Origin: Promethearchaeota archaeon
GTDB lineage: Archaea > Asgardarchaeota > Lokiarchaeia > Sigyniarchaeales > SOKP01
Reading direction: 5' to 3'
DNA: 41,622 nt
Assembly (NCBI GenBank): GCA_014730165.1
Contig: WJIS01000276.1
Coordinates: 1-41,622 of the forward strand
Shown: piece after piece, positions 25,223-33,393 of the stretch
Layout: each line of letters begins with the position of its first letter
How positions within the stretch are numbered: the first letter of the stretch is position 1
Position numbers and translations under genes: made by a program
The notes under the pieces: generated by a model
Told to the model about the DNA's origin: nothing
Databases searched by the model: none
Seen by the model: the letters and a program-made list of their open reading frames with translations, nothing else

Positions 25223-26548
25223 ATGAGTTATAAGTTCAGTAAAGAAGAATTAAAAGAACTTTTAGTGGATTATAATGAAATTGCTCTTAAAGATTTTAAC
25301 CTACCTTCAAAAGTGTGTATTTGGGATGAAACCTTAAGAGATGGAGAGCAAAGTCCAACTGTTTATCTAACTTTAGATGAAAAAATTCATTTAGCAAAAA
25401 TGATGGACGAAATTGGAGTAAAAATCATTGCTGTTGGATTTCCCGCAGTGTCAGAATCTGAGAAAAAAATCGTAAAGACTATTGTAAATGAAGATTGTAA
25501 AAAAGCATCAATCGTGGGAATTGCTCGTCCAAAAAAAGAAGATATTGATGCTTGCATCGATGCTGATTTACAAGAAATAGTCGTATTTATGCCCATTTCT
25601 CCTATCTTTATGAAAACTCTAAAATTAAAGAAAGAGGATGAATTATCACAGATCTCATCCGCAATAAATTATGCCAAGGATAATGGATTTAAAGTTAACT
25701 GGGTTTCTGAAGATGGAACTCGTGCAGAATTTGAACACATAAAAAACGTACTTCAAACTGCTATTAAGGCGGGAGCAGAGAGAGTTGTTATCGGTGATAC
25801 TGTTGGCGTTCTAACACCTCAATCAACTAGCTATTTGATGAAGAGAATAAAAAAAGAAGTTATTCAACCTCTCAATAAAGAAATTCCAATTGGAATTCAT
25901 ACTCACAATGATTTCGGATTAGCGGTTGCTAATACTGTCACAGGCGTTTTCGAAGGGTGTCAATATCCACATACTTGTATTAACGGTTATGGAGAAAGAG
26001 CAGGAAATGCCGCTCTGGAAGAAGTAGCAACAATTTTAGAAAGGATGGGAATTGATACTGGTATTGACTTAACAAAGCTCCCAGAATTAAGTGCTGTTGC
26101 CGAGGAGTATTTCTGCCAACCCATTTCCCAATATAAACCAATTGTGGGAGACTATGCTTTCAGTCATGAAAGTGGACTGCATATTGCTGCGATCTTAGCA
26201 CATCCTCTTACATATGAACCGATAAATCCAAAAATGGTAGGAAGGAGACGTGAATTTTATTTAGGGAAATTTTCTGGTTCTAAATCAATTATGCATGCAT
26301 TAAAAGAGAAGCTAAAAATGCTTGATCTTGAATGTATACCAGATGAGATTATCAAAAAGATCGTGACAGAAGTAAAACAAAAACATGAATCGAAATCAAA
26401 AGAAGAAATTAGGAATTCGTTTCATATTATTAAGAATGAACTTAATAAAATTACGAAAGGTCTAACTGATAAGGAATTCTTTAATATTGTTAACAAATAT
26501 GCTCAACCTTTTGTACCAAAAGAATTTAAACCAAAAGATGAGAAATAG
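25223..26548 (+). CDS. Homocitrate/2-isopropylmalate synthase family enzyme (DRE-TIM)
   Basis: A DRE-TIM metallolyase. IWDETLRDGEQSPTVYLT (about residues 33-50) carries the metal-binding Asp and catalytic Arg. GIHTHNDFGLAVANT gives the two metal-binding His, and INGYGERAGNAALEEVA is the acetyl-CoA-synthase group signature. HESGLHIAAIL marks the C-terminal subdomain. It condenses an acetyl-CoA unit with a 2-oxo acid. At 441 residues it lacks the full leucine-sensing LeuA domain, so homocitrate, citramalate or Re-type citrate synthase activity are all possible. The track starts at TTG 25217; ATG 25223 (MSYKFSKEEL) is preferred. No lysine or leucine pathway genes are adjacent to decide the substrate. 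Confidence 0.85.
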   Translation: MSYKFSKEELKELLVDYNEIALKDFNLPSKVCIWDETLRDGEQSPTVYLTLDEKIHLAKMMDEIGVKIIAVGFPAVSESEKKIVKTIVNEDCKKASIVGIARPKKEDIDACIDADLQEIVVFMPISPIFMKTLKLKKEDELSQISSAINYAKDNGFKVNWVSEDGTRAEFEHIKNVLQTAIKAGAERVVIGDTVGVLTPQSTSYLMKRIKKEVIQPLNKEIPIGIHTHNDFGLAVANTVTGVFEGCQYPHTCINGYGERAGNAALEEVATILERMGIDTGIDLTKLPELSAVAEEYFCQPISQYKPIVGDYAFSHESGLHIAAILAHPLTYEPINPKMVGRRREFYLGKFSGSKSIMHALKEKLKMLDLECIPDEIIKKIVTEVKQKHESKSKEEIRNSFHIIKNELNKITKGLTDKEFFNIVNKYAQPFVPKEFKPKDEK

Positions 26549-26555
26549 ATTGTGT

Positions 26556-27959
26556 TTATTTTAAAAGATCCGTGAGCTTCTCAATTCTTCTCTTGATTTG
26601 CTCTACTTCTTTTGCCAATTTTTTACTCTGTTTATTATAAGTTCCCTTGTCCATTTTGCCTGCATCGTAATTCTTTTCTACAAAGTCTACTAAGTTTAAT
26701 ACTGATTTAAGTTTACTTTCTAAGCTCTTCACTTCTGCTTGTAGTTCCTCTCGCCTTTCTTGGATGTCTCCCTCGAATTCTTCCTCAATTTCTTCATCTT
26801 TAGACACCTCTTGCTCTAAATCGTCCTCCTCTTCTTCCTCAGATTCTTTCTCTACTATCTCTTCTTTTTCTTCAGATGTTTCTTCCTCATCTTTAACTTC
26901 TTCGATATCTTTAGTTTCTTGTGCTTTTTCAGAAAATAATGCTTCTAATTCTTCTTGATTCTTCTCTAAGTCTTTCTGTTTTGCTTCTGATTTAACATCT
27001 GCTTCTTTTGAGCTAAGATCGATGATATCATCTTCAGACATCGATGTTACATCTATAAGTTTTTCAATAGTTCCTTTCATTGTATTAATTTGACTTAAAA
27101 ATGTTTTAAGCAGATTCATCAATTCACTTTTATTAGAGATTTTCATTAAAATCTCTGTATCATCATATTTAACTTCTGGAGGAACACATTCTTTTAAAGT
27201 TTGCTCAAAGGAGCTCGATTGACCAAGATTATCAGTTTCCTCTGTAGGAGGTTGGTATTTATTGGAAGATCTTAAATCCATTCTATATTCAGAAACTAAC
27301 CATTGAAACATATTTAAAGCAAGATTTTTATGAGTTTCAAATTTTAGTCCTCCTCCAATCCTATCTCTGAACATTTCATAGCTTCCACTACAGCAGACTC
27401 TTCCTTTTTCAGGCTCAGATACACAGATTAATGGAGTTGAAAAGGGATCAGAACTATCATTAGATATAGCGATTGGTATTGCAGCTCCTATTATTGATAC
27501 CGAACATCCCGCACGATAACATAATTTATCGATACCATTTGTAATCGGATGAGGTGGAGTAAAATTGGAAATAATAGGTAAATTTTCAAGCCCAAGATTT
27601 TTAACCTCATCAAGCACTTGATCATTTTCAAAAGTAATTCCAAAAATCTCACTTAAATCACTTAGATTGCTGTTTCGGCCCTTATCTCCACCTGCGTGAG
27701 ATAAAAGGAGCAAACCCCCTCCATCATCCTTGACCCAATTTTCTAATTCTAATATTTCTTGTCGTGAGATTTTAGCAAAATCAGGACATGCAAAAACAAG
27801 AATGTCATAACTCTTTAAAGATTCTTGAGTGATCGAAGTTTCATAATATTCATGACATTGAAAATCATTATTCTCTAAAAGTTCCTTTAGTTCCTTATAA
27901 TTTTCACCTAATCTTCCTCTAGGTTTATGACCAATGTCGAAACCAATATGATAGGACAT
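26556..27959 (-). CDS. IFT52/GIFT-like N-terminal domain protein with acidic linker and C-terminal coiled coil
   Basis: Residues 1-230 form a Rossmann-like domain of the GATase/GIFT type: YDILVFACPDFAKISRQEIL, WVKDDGGGLLLLSHAGGD, LSEIFGITFENDQVLDEV, and later EKGRVCCSGSYEMFRDR and ALNMFQWLVSEY. From memory, the order and spacing parallel eukaryotic IFT52 (a TAGP.E.F... segment, a GG-flanked strand, a GI.VNNDAVV-like segment, a GSCHMF.D segment and an FQWL ending). Then come a helical stretch (about 270-310), a very Glu-rich linker (about 340-400) and a coiled coil with KNYDAGKMDKGTYNKQSKKL. There is no signal peptide. Likely a cytoplasmic scaffold. The homology claim needs a profile search; a generic glutamine-amidotransferase-like domain is the alternative. 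Confidence 0.65.
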   Translation of the reverse strand: MSYHIGFDIGHKPRGRLGENYKELKELLENNDFQCHEYYETSITQESLKSYDILVFACPDFAKISRQEILELENWVKDDGGGLLLLSHAGGDKGRNSNLSDLSEIFGITFENDQVLDEVKNLGLENLPIISNFTPPHPITNGIDKLCYRAGCSVSIIGAAIPIAISNDSSDPFSTPLICVSEPEKGRVCCSGSYEMFRDRIGGGLKFETHKNLALNMFQWLVSEYRMDLRSSNKYQPPTEETDNLGQSSSFEQTLKECVPPEVKYDDTEILMKISNKSELMNLLKTFLSQINTMKGTIEKLIDVTSMSEDDIIDLSSKEADVKSEAKQKDLEKNQEELEALFSEKAQETKDIEEVKDEEETSEEKEEIVEKESEEEEEDDLEQEVSKDEEIEEEFEGDIQERREELQAEVKSLESKLKSVLNLVDFVEKNYDAGKMDKGTYNKQSKKLAKEVEQIKRRIEKLTDLLK

Positions 27960-28076
27960 AAGTTTGTCACACTATTCAAAATTAACTAATAATTATTTCG
28001 TTTTATTAAGTAATAAGTTTAAGTATTTTAAAATTTCTTTAGAATATCTTTTACCTAAAATAATTACCCAAAGTTA

Positions 28077-29174
28077 TTAATAGACACTTTTGTCACCAAT
28101 TATTAATCTATCCTTTGAGATATTTTCGATATTTACATTACTTCCAATTATAGATTTTTCGGTGATTATATTCTTAAGCTTAGCGTTCTTTTCTATTACA
28201 CTATTTTCAATTATGCACTTTTCTATGTGAGAACCCTTACCTATTGAAACATAAGGTCCGATTACTGAATTTAGTATTCGTGAATTTTTTCCGATATAAG
28301 TAGGATTATTTATCCATGATCTATCGACTTCAATATTATTCTTATGGAAATTATCTTGTTTAGAAAAATTATTTTCCAACAAGAATTTACTTCCCTTTAA
28401 GAGACCTGATGGCTTCCCGAAATCGAGGATTCCTTTTTTTAATTCGACAGCTGCGATTTTGAAACCCTCATTAACTAAATCTTGAAGACTTTCAGTTAAA
28501 TAGACCTCAGATCCGTTTTGTTTAGTATTATTCAGTTTTAAGCTTAAAATATCAAATAATTTCATGGTTGTAGAATGACTAAAAGCATAAATACCAGCAA
28601 TTGCTAAATTTGATATAAATTTCTGGGGTTTCTCTACTAGTTTTTTAATAATGTTATTATCATCTGTTTCAACTATTCCGTATGAACTTGCATCTTCCTC
28701 AGGGACTCGCATAACAGTTATTATCCCATCAACATCAGATTCATAATATCGATACATTAAGTATGAATATTCATCCAATGGTATCATATCACCTAAGAAA
28801 ATCAAGCATCCTTCTCTTTTATTATCCTTAGCGTTTTCAATAGTGACTGATTTAAATCTTTCATTCGTAATATAGACCGCTTCCCCCAAGCCTCTAAAGA
28901 AAGGTACATTATCGGTGAAACCTTGCGGTTTTTGTTCAATAAATGTGAGTTTGAATTTATCTTTATAATTTTTTCTTACATATTCAATGATTTGTCTCTT
29001 CTTATATCCGACGATAAGTATTAATTCAGTTTCGGAGTCAAATGTATTAATAAATTTCTCAAGGATGTGATCTAAAACTGTCCTTCCAGAAATATTAATA
29101 AAAGCTTTTGGTTTGCTTAAGGTAAATGGTCGGAGTCTTGAACCAATTCCAGCAATAGGTCCTATAATTTTCAT
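28077..29174 (-). CDS. Sugar-nucleotide pyrophosphorylase (NDP-sugar synthase) with left-handed beta-helix tail
   Basis: The nucleotide-binding start IIGPIAGIGSRLRPFTLSKP, followed by KAFINISGRTVLDHILEKFI, is diagnostic of the hexose-1-phosphate nucleotidyltransferase family. LIFLGDMIPL carries the metal-binding Asp, and the STSEV-like region appears as GSEVYLTESLQDLV. The last 90 residues hold hexapeptide-like repeats (SRILNSVIGPYVSIGKGSHI, then IEKCIIENSVIEKNAKL). It makes an activated sugar such as dTDP-glucose, UDP-glucose or GDP-mannose; the base is not deducible. The start AGIGS differs from the common AGGxG form. ATG 29174 is chosen over GTG 29189. Last gene of a three-gene operon. Confidence 0.88.
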   Translation of the reverse strand: MKIIGPIAGIGSRLRPFTLSKPKAFINISGRTVLDHILEKFINTFDSETELILIVGYKKRQIIEYVRKNYKDKFKLTFIEQKPQGFTDNVPFFRGLGEAVYITNERFKSVTIENAKDNKREGCLIFLGDMIPLDEYSYLMYRYYESDVDGIITVMRVPEEDASSYGIVETDDNNIIKKLVEKPQKFISNLAIAGIYAFSHSTTMKLFDILSLKLNNTKQNGSEVYLTESLQDLVNEGFKIAAVELKKGILDFGKPSGLLKGSKFLLENNFSKQDNFHKNNIEVDRSWINNPTYIGKNSRILNSVIGPYVSIGKGSHIEKCIIENSVIEKNAKLKNIITEKSIIGSNVNIENISKDRLIIGDKSVY

Positions 29175-29226
29175 TGTAGATATAATCACTAATTTTTAGT
29201 TATTCAAATAGTTTATGAGGGTTCAT

Positions 29227-30006
29227 TTAATAGAATTTTGATTGATCAGAATCGAAGATACGCTGTAAGTATCCGAATAATAAATCCATAGAATGCTCTT
29301 CTTTGGTAGAACATGGTATTAATTCTGCTGTTGAGCCCATTTGAATAAATACATCTGATATTAGCATTGATAATTCTCTAATGAGTCCAGATTCTCTCTC
29401 ATTAGTTGAATCCTCAAGAGCCATAAAATCCTGGCTCCAATTTAAAATCATATCAATTTGATCCTCATCAATTAAATCTGTCTTGGTGAGGATATTAATT
29501 TGAGGGATATTCCTAAATCTAAATTGAACGGAAGCAGCAAGTAGTAATGTAGAGATAAAACCATTCGGTCGAAGCACGAAATTGGAATCAAAAAGAAATG
29601 ATACAGATTTTTGGATATTTCCAAATCCTAATGAACTTGCGATGAGAGGCCCGGTTTCACGGAAAGAAAAAAGTTCAAGCTGTCCCGCTGTGTCAACAAG
29701 AACCCAGTCAGGATTATACTGATCTATTTCATATCGTATTTCATCAATATAATTAACCATTAAATCAGATGATAAAATCATCGCACCGTTTGGACCTATC
29801 TCGTATTTTTGCATAACTTCTTCTAAAACGATAAAATCTCTAATATCAATATCGGGAACATAAGGCATATACTTGACCCCAGGATCAAGATTAATAGTAA
29901 TTACAGAAACTTCTGGATTACGATTTAAAATGTAATCTTTTAAACTTCCCGTAAGTGTTGATTTCCCACTTCCCGCTGTTCCAATAAAATAATTAATTTT
30001 TATCAT
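29227..30006 (-). CDS. GPN-loop GTPase
   Basis: Walker A is IGTAGSGKSTLTG (residues 8-20). The defining Gly-Pro-Asn loop is GPNGAM at 71-76. The G3 motif is DTAGQLE at 105-111, and the G4-like motif is LTKTDLID. This family has an archaeal member of known structure (PAB0955), and the eukaryotic GPN1-3 paralogues assemble or import RNA polymerase II. The GPN loop completes the partner's active site in a dimer. It is 259 residues, the normal archaeal size. It sits in one operon with the upstream deoxyribosyltransferase-like gene (61 bp) and the downstream sugar nucleotidyltransferase (52 bp). Confidence 0.93.
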   Translation of the reverse strand: MIKINYFIGTAGSGKSTLTGSLKDYILNRNPEVSVITINLDPGVKYMPYVPDIDIRDFIVLEEVMQKYEIGPNGAMILSSDLMVNYIDEIRYEIDQYNPDWVLVDTAGQLELFSFRETGPLIASSLGFGNIQKSVSFLFDSNFVLRPNGFISTLLLAASVQFRFRNIPQINILTKTDLIDEDQIDMILNWSQDFMALEDSTNERESGLIRELSMLISDVFIQMGSTAELIPCSTKEEHSMDLLFGYLQRIFDSDQSKFY

Positions 30007-30067
30007 TTTTTTTTACCAACTAATTTACTTGAATTTTTCTCAAACTTTAAAATTTTAGTTCTAACTT

Positions 30068-30445
30068 TTAAAGATCGGAGAGAAAATACACTGGTTTTTT
30101 TAATTTATCTTTAAAAAGATTAATTTCTTCTCTACTTTGCACTCCAATATACCCATCAATATCCAAGACCAATATAGCATCTTGTTGTTTTAATTTTCTG
30201 AGAGCAATATTTTGTAATTTAACCCACTCATCCTCTGAAAACTTCATTTTATTAAGTAACCCATCAACGGAACAAATACTAACCAATTTCTGGTGAATTA
30301 TTTGTAGAATAGATTCAATTTCATAAAATTCAACCTTTGCTTTTGTTATTGAACCCACCAGAAAGATTTTTTCTTCTTTAATTTTAGCAAAATCATAATT
30401 TGAATATTTCTCTAAAAACTGCTCATTTAATCTTTTATCAACCAT
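30068..30445 (-). CDS. Nucleoside 2-deoxyribosyltransferase-like small protein
   Basis: The 125-residue protein starts its fold with KIFLVGSITKAKVEFYEIES and ends with LKQQDAILVLDIDGYIGVQS, then REEINLFKDKLKKPVYFLSD. That pattern (a hydrophobic strand plus G-S-I, a helix, then D-A-I-L-V-L...G-Y-I-G...R-E-I) is shared with small proteins of the nucleoside 2-deoxyribosyltransferase superfamily, where the Glu in the REE-type position is catalytic. Activity and substrate are unknown; some members are only nucleotide-binding. First gene of the operon with the GPN GTPase. Confidence 0.65.
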   Translation of the reverse strand: MVDKRLNEQFLEKYSNYDFAKIKEEKIFLVGSITKAKVEFYEIESILQIIHQKLVSICSVDGLLNKMKFSEDEWVKLQNIALRKLKQQDAILVLDIDGYIGVQSREEINLFKDKLKKPVYFLSDL

Positions 30446-30607
30446 AGTAATTAGAACATAGAATAATATTTATGATCTAATAAAATGATGTTTTATGAAA
30501 ATCTATTGTTAATTTATATTGCATTTTGTGAAATTATGCTTCATTTTAATATTAAAATAGAATTAGTTTAATGTCACGGATTACTAAGAAATAATTAGTG
30601 ATATAAA

Positions 30608-30958
30608 ATGACGAAAAAATTTGCGCTATTTGCGTTTAATGGAGAAGAATGTTGTTTCTTACATGTTATATTAAATGCCCTTGAAATGAATGAAAAAGGT
30701 TATGATGTTAAAGTAATAATTGAAGGGGAAGCGTGTAAATTAGCCGGTGAATTTGAAAATAAACAAAATCCAAAATATAGCTTATACAAAAAGCTTTGGG
30801 ATTCTGGATTAATAGATTGCTTTTGTAAAGCTTGTAGTAATATGATGGAAACATTGGATATCGTTGAGAAATTGGAATTTCCTACTTGCTCGGAGATGTC
30901 AGGACATCCGAGCATGTTAAAATATATTGAAAAGGGATATGAAATTATAACTTTTTGA
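30608..30958 (+). CDS. DsrE family small cytoplasmic protein
   Basis: A 116-residue protein with the DsrE-like flavodoxin-type start KFALFAFNGEECCFLHVILN, then VKVIIEGEACKLAGEF, DCFCKACSNMME and the closing MSGHPSMLKYIEKGYEIITF. This subgroup is widespread in anaerobes and archaea. Its conserved CKAC cysteines suggest a thiol or sulfur-relay role, but none has been shown for this branch. Complete, with an ATG start. The membrane transporter gene begins 21 bp downstream, so they are probably co-transcribed. Confidence 0.85.
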   Translation: MTKKFALFAFNGEECCFLHVILNALEMNEKGYDVKVIIEGEACKLAGEFENKQNPKYSLYKKLWDSGLIDCFCKACSNMMETLDIVEKLEFPTCSEMSGHPSMLKYIEKGYEIITF

Positions 30959-30979
30959 TTTCAAACTTAGATTAGTAGG

Positions 30980-31900
30980 ATGATTGAATACTTTATCGGC
31001 ATTCTAATGGGGGTAGCATGGGGAGCTACAAATAATATCGGAATGGTTTTGGAGAAATATGTTATTAATCAAATTCCTTTAGAGGAAAGAAGCAAAGCAT
31101 TTTTTAAAAATCTAATAAAAAACAAAATCTGGGTAATCGGTTTTATTTTTGATATAGGAGTATCATCGATTTTTTTTATTTTAGGACAATTATTAGTCGG
31201 TCCTACTCTATTACCGGGATTAGGAGCCTCGGGTTTAATAATAATGGCAATTGGATCTACTATAATCGTTAAAGAAAAAATAAAAGGAATGGAAATCATT
31301 GCAGTAATATCTCTTATTGTTGCTATCTTTTTATTAGGTTTTAGCGGATTGTTAATTGAGGTTACGAATTATGATTTCTCTGATGAATCTTTTTTAATTC
31401 GCTCAGCTGTTTTTTTAGGAATTATTTTCAGTTTAATTTTGATATTTGAGCTAACCCAGAAAAAATCACTTCAGTTCCGCGGTCTCTCATTAGCAATAAT
31501 CGCGGGTTTATGGGCTATGATTCAGAATTTTGTAATGGCATTTTTTACTGCAGCTATTTCAAAAGTAACAAGCGGAAGTATAGAATTAATCTGGATCTAT
31601 ATGATGATTATCGGAGGAGTGTTAGCGTTTTTGTCTTTAGCAATTAGTATTGCTAGAATGCAAGTAGGGTTTAGGTATACCGATGCTCATTTAGCCATTC
31701 CAGTAAGAGAAATTCCAACTCAAGTTGGTCCGGCATTTCTGTATGTCATTGTTTTTGCGCTAACCCCACCCACTCCTTATTCCATACCATTTCTATATAT
31801 TTCAATAGTTTTAATAATTATTAGCACATTCGTTTTAGGAAAACGGCAAGCTCAACTTGAAAAAATTGATCTCATTGAGGAAATTGATGAGTTAATCTGA
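30980..31900 (+). CDS. DMT-superfamily/NIPA-like integral membrane protein
   Basis: A 306-residue protein with about nine or ten hydrophobic segments (IGILMGVAWGATNNIGMVLE, then VIGFIFDIGVSSIFFILGQL, LIIMAIGSTIIV, and so on). The pairs of helices with WGATNNIG and LGASGLIIMAIGSTIIVKEK resemble the EamA/NIPA branch of the drug/metabolite transporter superfamily, whose NIPA members carry magnesium in animals. The substrate here is unknown. The C-terminal tail is charged and cytoplasmic. A second, shorter protein of the same superfamily is encoded at 39828-40658. Probably co-transcribed with the DsrE gene. Confidence 0.8.
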   Translation: MIEYFIGILMGVAWGATNNIGMVLEKYVINQIPLEERSKAFFKNLIKNKIWVIGFIFDIGVSSIFFILGQLLVGPTLLPGLGASGLIIMAIGSTIIVKEKIKGMEIIAVISLIVAIFLLGFSGLLIEVTNYDFSDESFLIRSAVFLGIIFSLILIFELTQKKSLQFRGLSLAIIAGLWAMIQNFVMAFFTAAISKVTSGSIELIWIYMMIIGGVLAFLSLAISIARMQVGFRYTDAHLAIPVREIPTQVGPAFLYVIVFALTPPTPYSIPFLYISIVLIIISTFVLGKRQAQLEKIDLIEEIDELI

Positions 31901-31979
31901 CAAAAGAGATTTTTAAATACAATTGAACTCAATACTAATAGAAAATCCTCAATCATATCTTTTAATTAGAGATATTTTT

Positions 31980-32408
31980 TCATAAAAAATTCTCACAAAA
32001 GGCTTTAACTGAATAAACTGGAATATAAATATTAGCTTTAGTGAAATGAGGATCGTTAGTTATCAAGCAATCACATTTTTCCATAACGAAGCTGGCAGTA
32101 ATGAGAGCATCTGGTAATCTTAAATGAGTTTCATTCTTAATTTCAGCCGATTTGTCAGCAATATATAAATCAATGTTTAATATTTTGTATTGCTGATTTG
32201 AATATAAACCATTAATAAATATATTTCTTTCTCGAGATTCATTGGCCTTATAAAAACCCACATATAATTCAGCGATGCTAATAATTGAAACTATTGCTTC
32301 GTGCTCATTGTTATCAACTGCATTTAAGATTTCATTTTAAAATTCATAGTAATCTTTTTCTTTATTTTTAACATTAAGAAATACATTTGTATCTAACCCT
32401 ACCTTCAT
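31980..32408 (-). pseudogene. VapC-type PIN-domain toxin gene with an in-frame stop at codon 24
   Basis: Reading from ATG 32408, which overlaps the TGA of the antitoxin gene (sequence ATGA), the frame gives MKVGLDTNVFLNVKNKEKDY, then YEF and TAA at 32337-32339. It continues without another stop as NEILNAVDNNEHEAIVS to 31980. All four PIN acidic residues are present across the two parts: Asp in LDTNV, Glu in ISIAELY, Asp in RLPDALI and Asp in ITNDPHF. The track lists only the second part, from GTG 32261. One base change (CAA or AAA to TAA) explains the break. The truncated piece lacks the first catalytic Asp, so the toxin is probably dead unless the stop is read through. Confidence 0.82.
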
Positions 32409-32638
32409 TCCCATTCCTCACGTAACTCTCTCTGAAAATCTAAACTATTTTCTTTCCACGGTTTTTGATTATTAAGAATAGTTGAGATTTGATTCGTCCC
32501 GGATTTTTTTATTATAATCTTATCTCCTTCTAAATCAAAGATAAGGCGATCTCCATGCATAATTCCCAATTTGTCTCTAATTTCCTTAGGGATAGTTACT
32601 TGACCCTTTTCACTAATTATTGATGTTCCAATTATCAT
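32405..32638 (-). CDS. VapB-like antitoxin, AbrB/SpoVT DNA-binding domain
   Basis: Residues 4-46 are an AbrB swapped-hairpin domain (SIISEKGQVTIPKEIRDKLG, then DRLIFDLEGDKIIIKKS), the usual DNA-binding part of VapB and related antitoxins. The rest (SLDFQRELREEWE) is the toxin-binding tail. Its stop overlaps the ATG of the PIN-domain gene by the ATGA arrangement, the standard translational coupling of toxin-antitoxin pairs. It should repress its own operon by binding upstream. Since the toxin frame is broken, this is now probably an orphan regulator. Confidence 0.87.
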   Translation of the reverse strand: MIIGTSIISEKGQVTIPKEIRDKLGIMHGDRLIFDLEGDKIIIKKSGTNQISTILNNQKPWKENSLDFQRELREEWE

Positions 32639-32782
32639 ATCATTTCCTCTTTCATACTATATTGTAAAGAAATCTTTACTAGATATATTTACTCCTTATT
32701 AAAATATAAGAATAATTAAAATACGAGAAATTATCAAAAAGAACTTCTTTATCTAAAAATTTCCTTTTACTAAGTATTTTTA

Positions 32783-33295
32783 TTAATCGAATAGCTCTTT
32801 ACTTAATTTTAGTACTCGAGAATAGAATTCTATCAATTTTTCCACTTGGGAGATTAAATACTCCAAATGTTTAGAGATCTCTTCATGGTTATCTTGTTGA
32901 TTTTTTGGAATTTCATCTTGTATACTTATTAACTCATTTTTAAGCTCTTTACTTTCTTTTATTAGAAATTTGAATCTCCTAGAAGCAATTTGATTAATTG
33001 ACTTGGACATGTAATATTTTCTTTCTCTTCTATCATTTTCATTAATCTGTTCAATAAAGTTACAATATTGCATATCAACAAGCTTATTCAACAAGCGAGA
33101 AGCAGTACTCACCGATCTATCAATCATCCTTGCTATTTCTTGCTGGTCTAAGCCCTCTTCTGGTGTATTAGCTTTATAAGATAATATTGCAAATATTTGA
33201 CCAAGAGTATTAGTAAATCCTCTTTTTTTATAGAGCTTTCCAAATAATTGAATGTATTCCTTTTCAGGTTTATTAAAAAAATTAGTATTTGACAT
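32783..33295 (-). CDS. MarR/GbsR-like winged-helix transcriptional regulator
   Basis: A 170-residue protein. Residues about 25-105 are a winged helix: LGQIFAILSYKANTPEEGLD, then QQEIARMIDRSVSTASRLLN and KLVDMQYCNFIEQINENDRR with the wing Arg. The C-terminal part is a long dimerisation coiled coil (EISKHLEYLISQVEKLIEFY). MarR-like repressors bind inverted repeats, and a perfect 18-bp palindrome sits in the 98-bp gap to the divergent acyltransferase gene. It very likely controls that gene and perhaps itself. The inducer is unknown. Confidence 0.85.
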   Translation of the reverse strand: MSNTNFFNKPEKEYIQLFGKLYKKRGFTNTLGQIFAILSYKANTPEEGLDQQEIARMIDRSVSTASRLLNKLVDMQYCNFIEQINENDRRERKYYMSKSINQIASRRFKFLIKESKELKNELISIQDEIPKNQQDNHEEISKHLEYLISQVEKLIEFYSRVLKLSKELFD

Positions 33296-33338
33296 TGAAA
33301 TTCAGTTTGTTGTTCTGATAATTTCATAAATGAAAAAG

Positions 33339-33348
33339 TTTATATAAA
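33339..33348. promoter_or_regulatory. Self-complementary TATA box in the divergent MarR/acyltransferase promoter
   Basis: TTTATATAAA is its own reverse complement and matches an archaeal TATA box. On the plus strand it sets transcription start near 33370, inside the palindromic operator. On the minus strand it lies about 45-50 bp before the regulator ATG. It could serve both directions. Confidence 0.6.
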
Positions 33349-33355
33349 TGTAATG

Positions 33356-33373
33356 ATTGCACAATTGTGCAAT
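33356..33373. promoter_or_regulatory. Perfect palindromic operator, ATTGCACAATTGTGCAAT
   Basis: An exact 18-bp palindrome lies 20 bp before the ATG of the condensation-domain gene and at the expected transcription start from the TATA box. Occupancy by a MarR dimer would block initiation. Size and symmetry fit MarR-family sites; the binding protein is inferred from adjacency. Confidence 0.75.
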
Positions 33374-33393
33374 AGTCAAAAAGAGGTTATTAA

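Noticed and set aside
26764-26958. 64-residue Ser-rich plus-strand ORF
   Set aside because: It is the antisense shadow of the Glu-rich linker of the IFT52-like protein (GAA/GAG codons read backwards as Ser codons).
27740-27959. Calling the IFT52-like protein a ThuA/trehalose-utilisation enzyme
   Set aside because: The Rossmann-like fold is shared, but the ThuA glycan-handling residues are not evident and the acidic/coiled-coil tail is unlike that family; kept as an alternative only.
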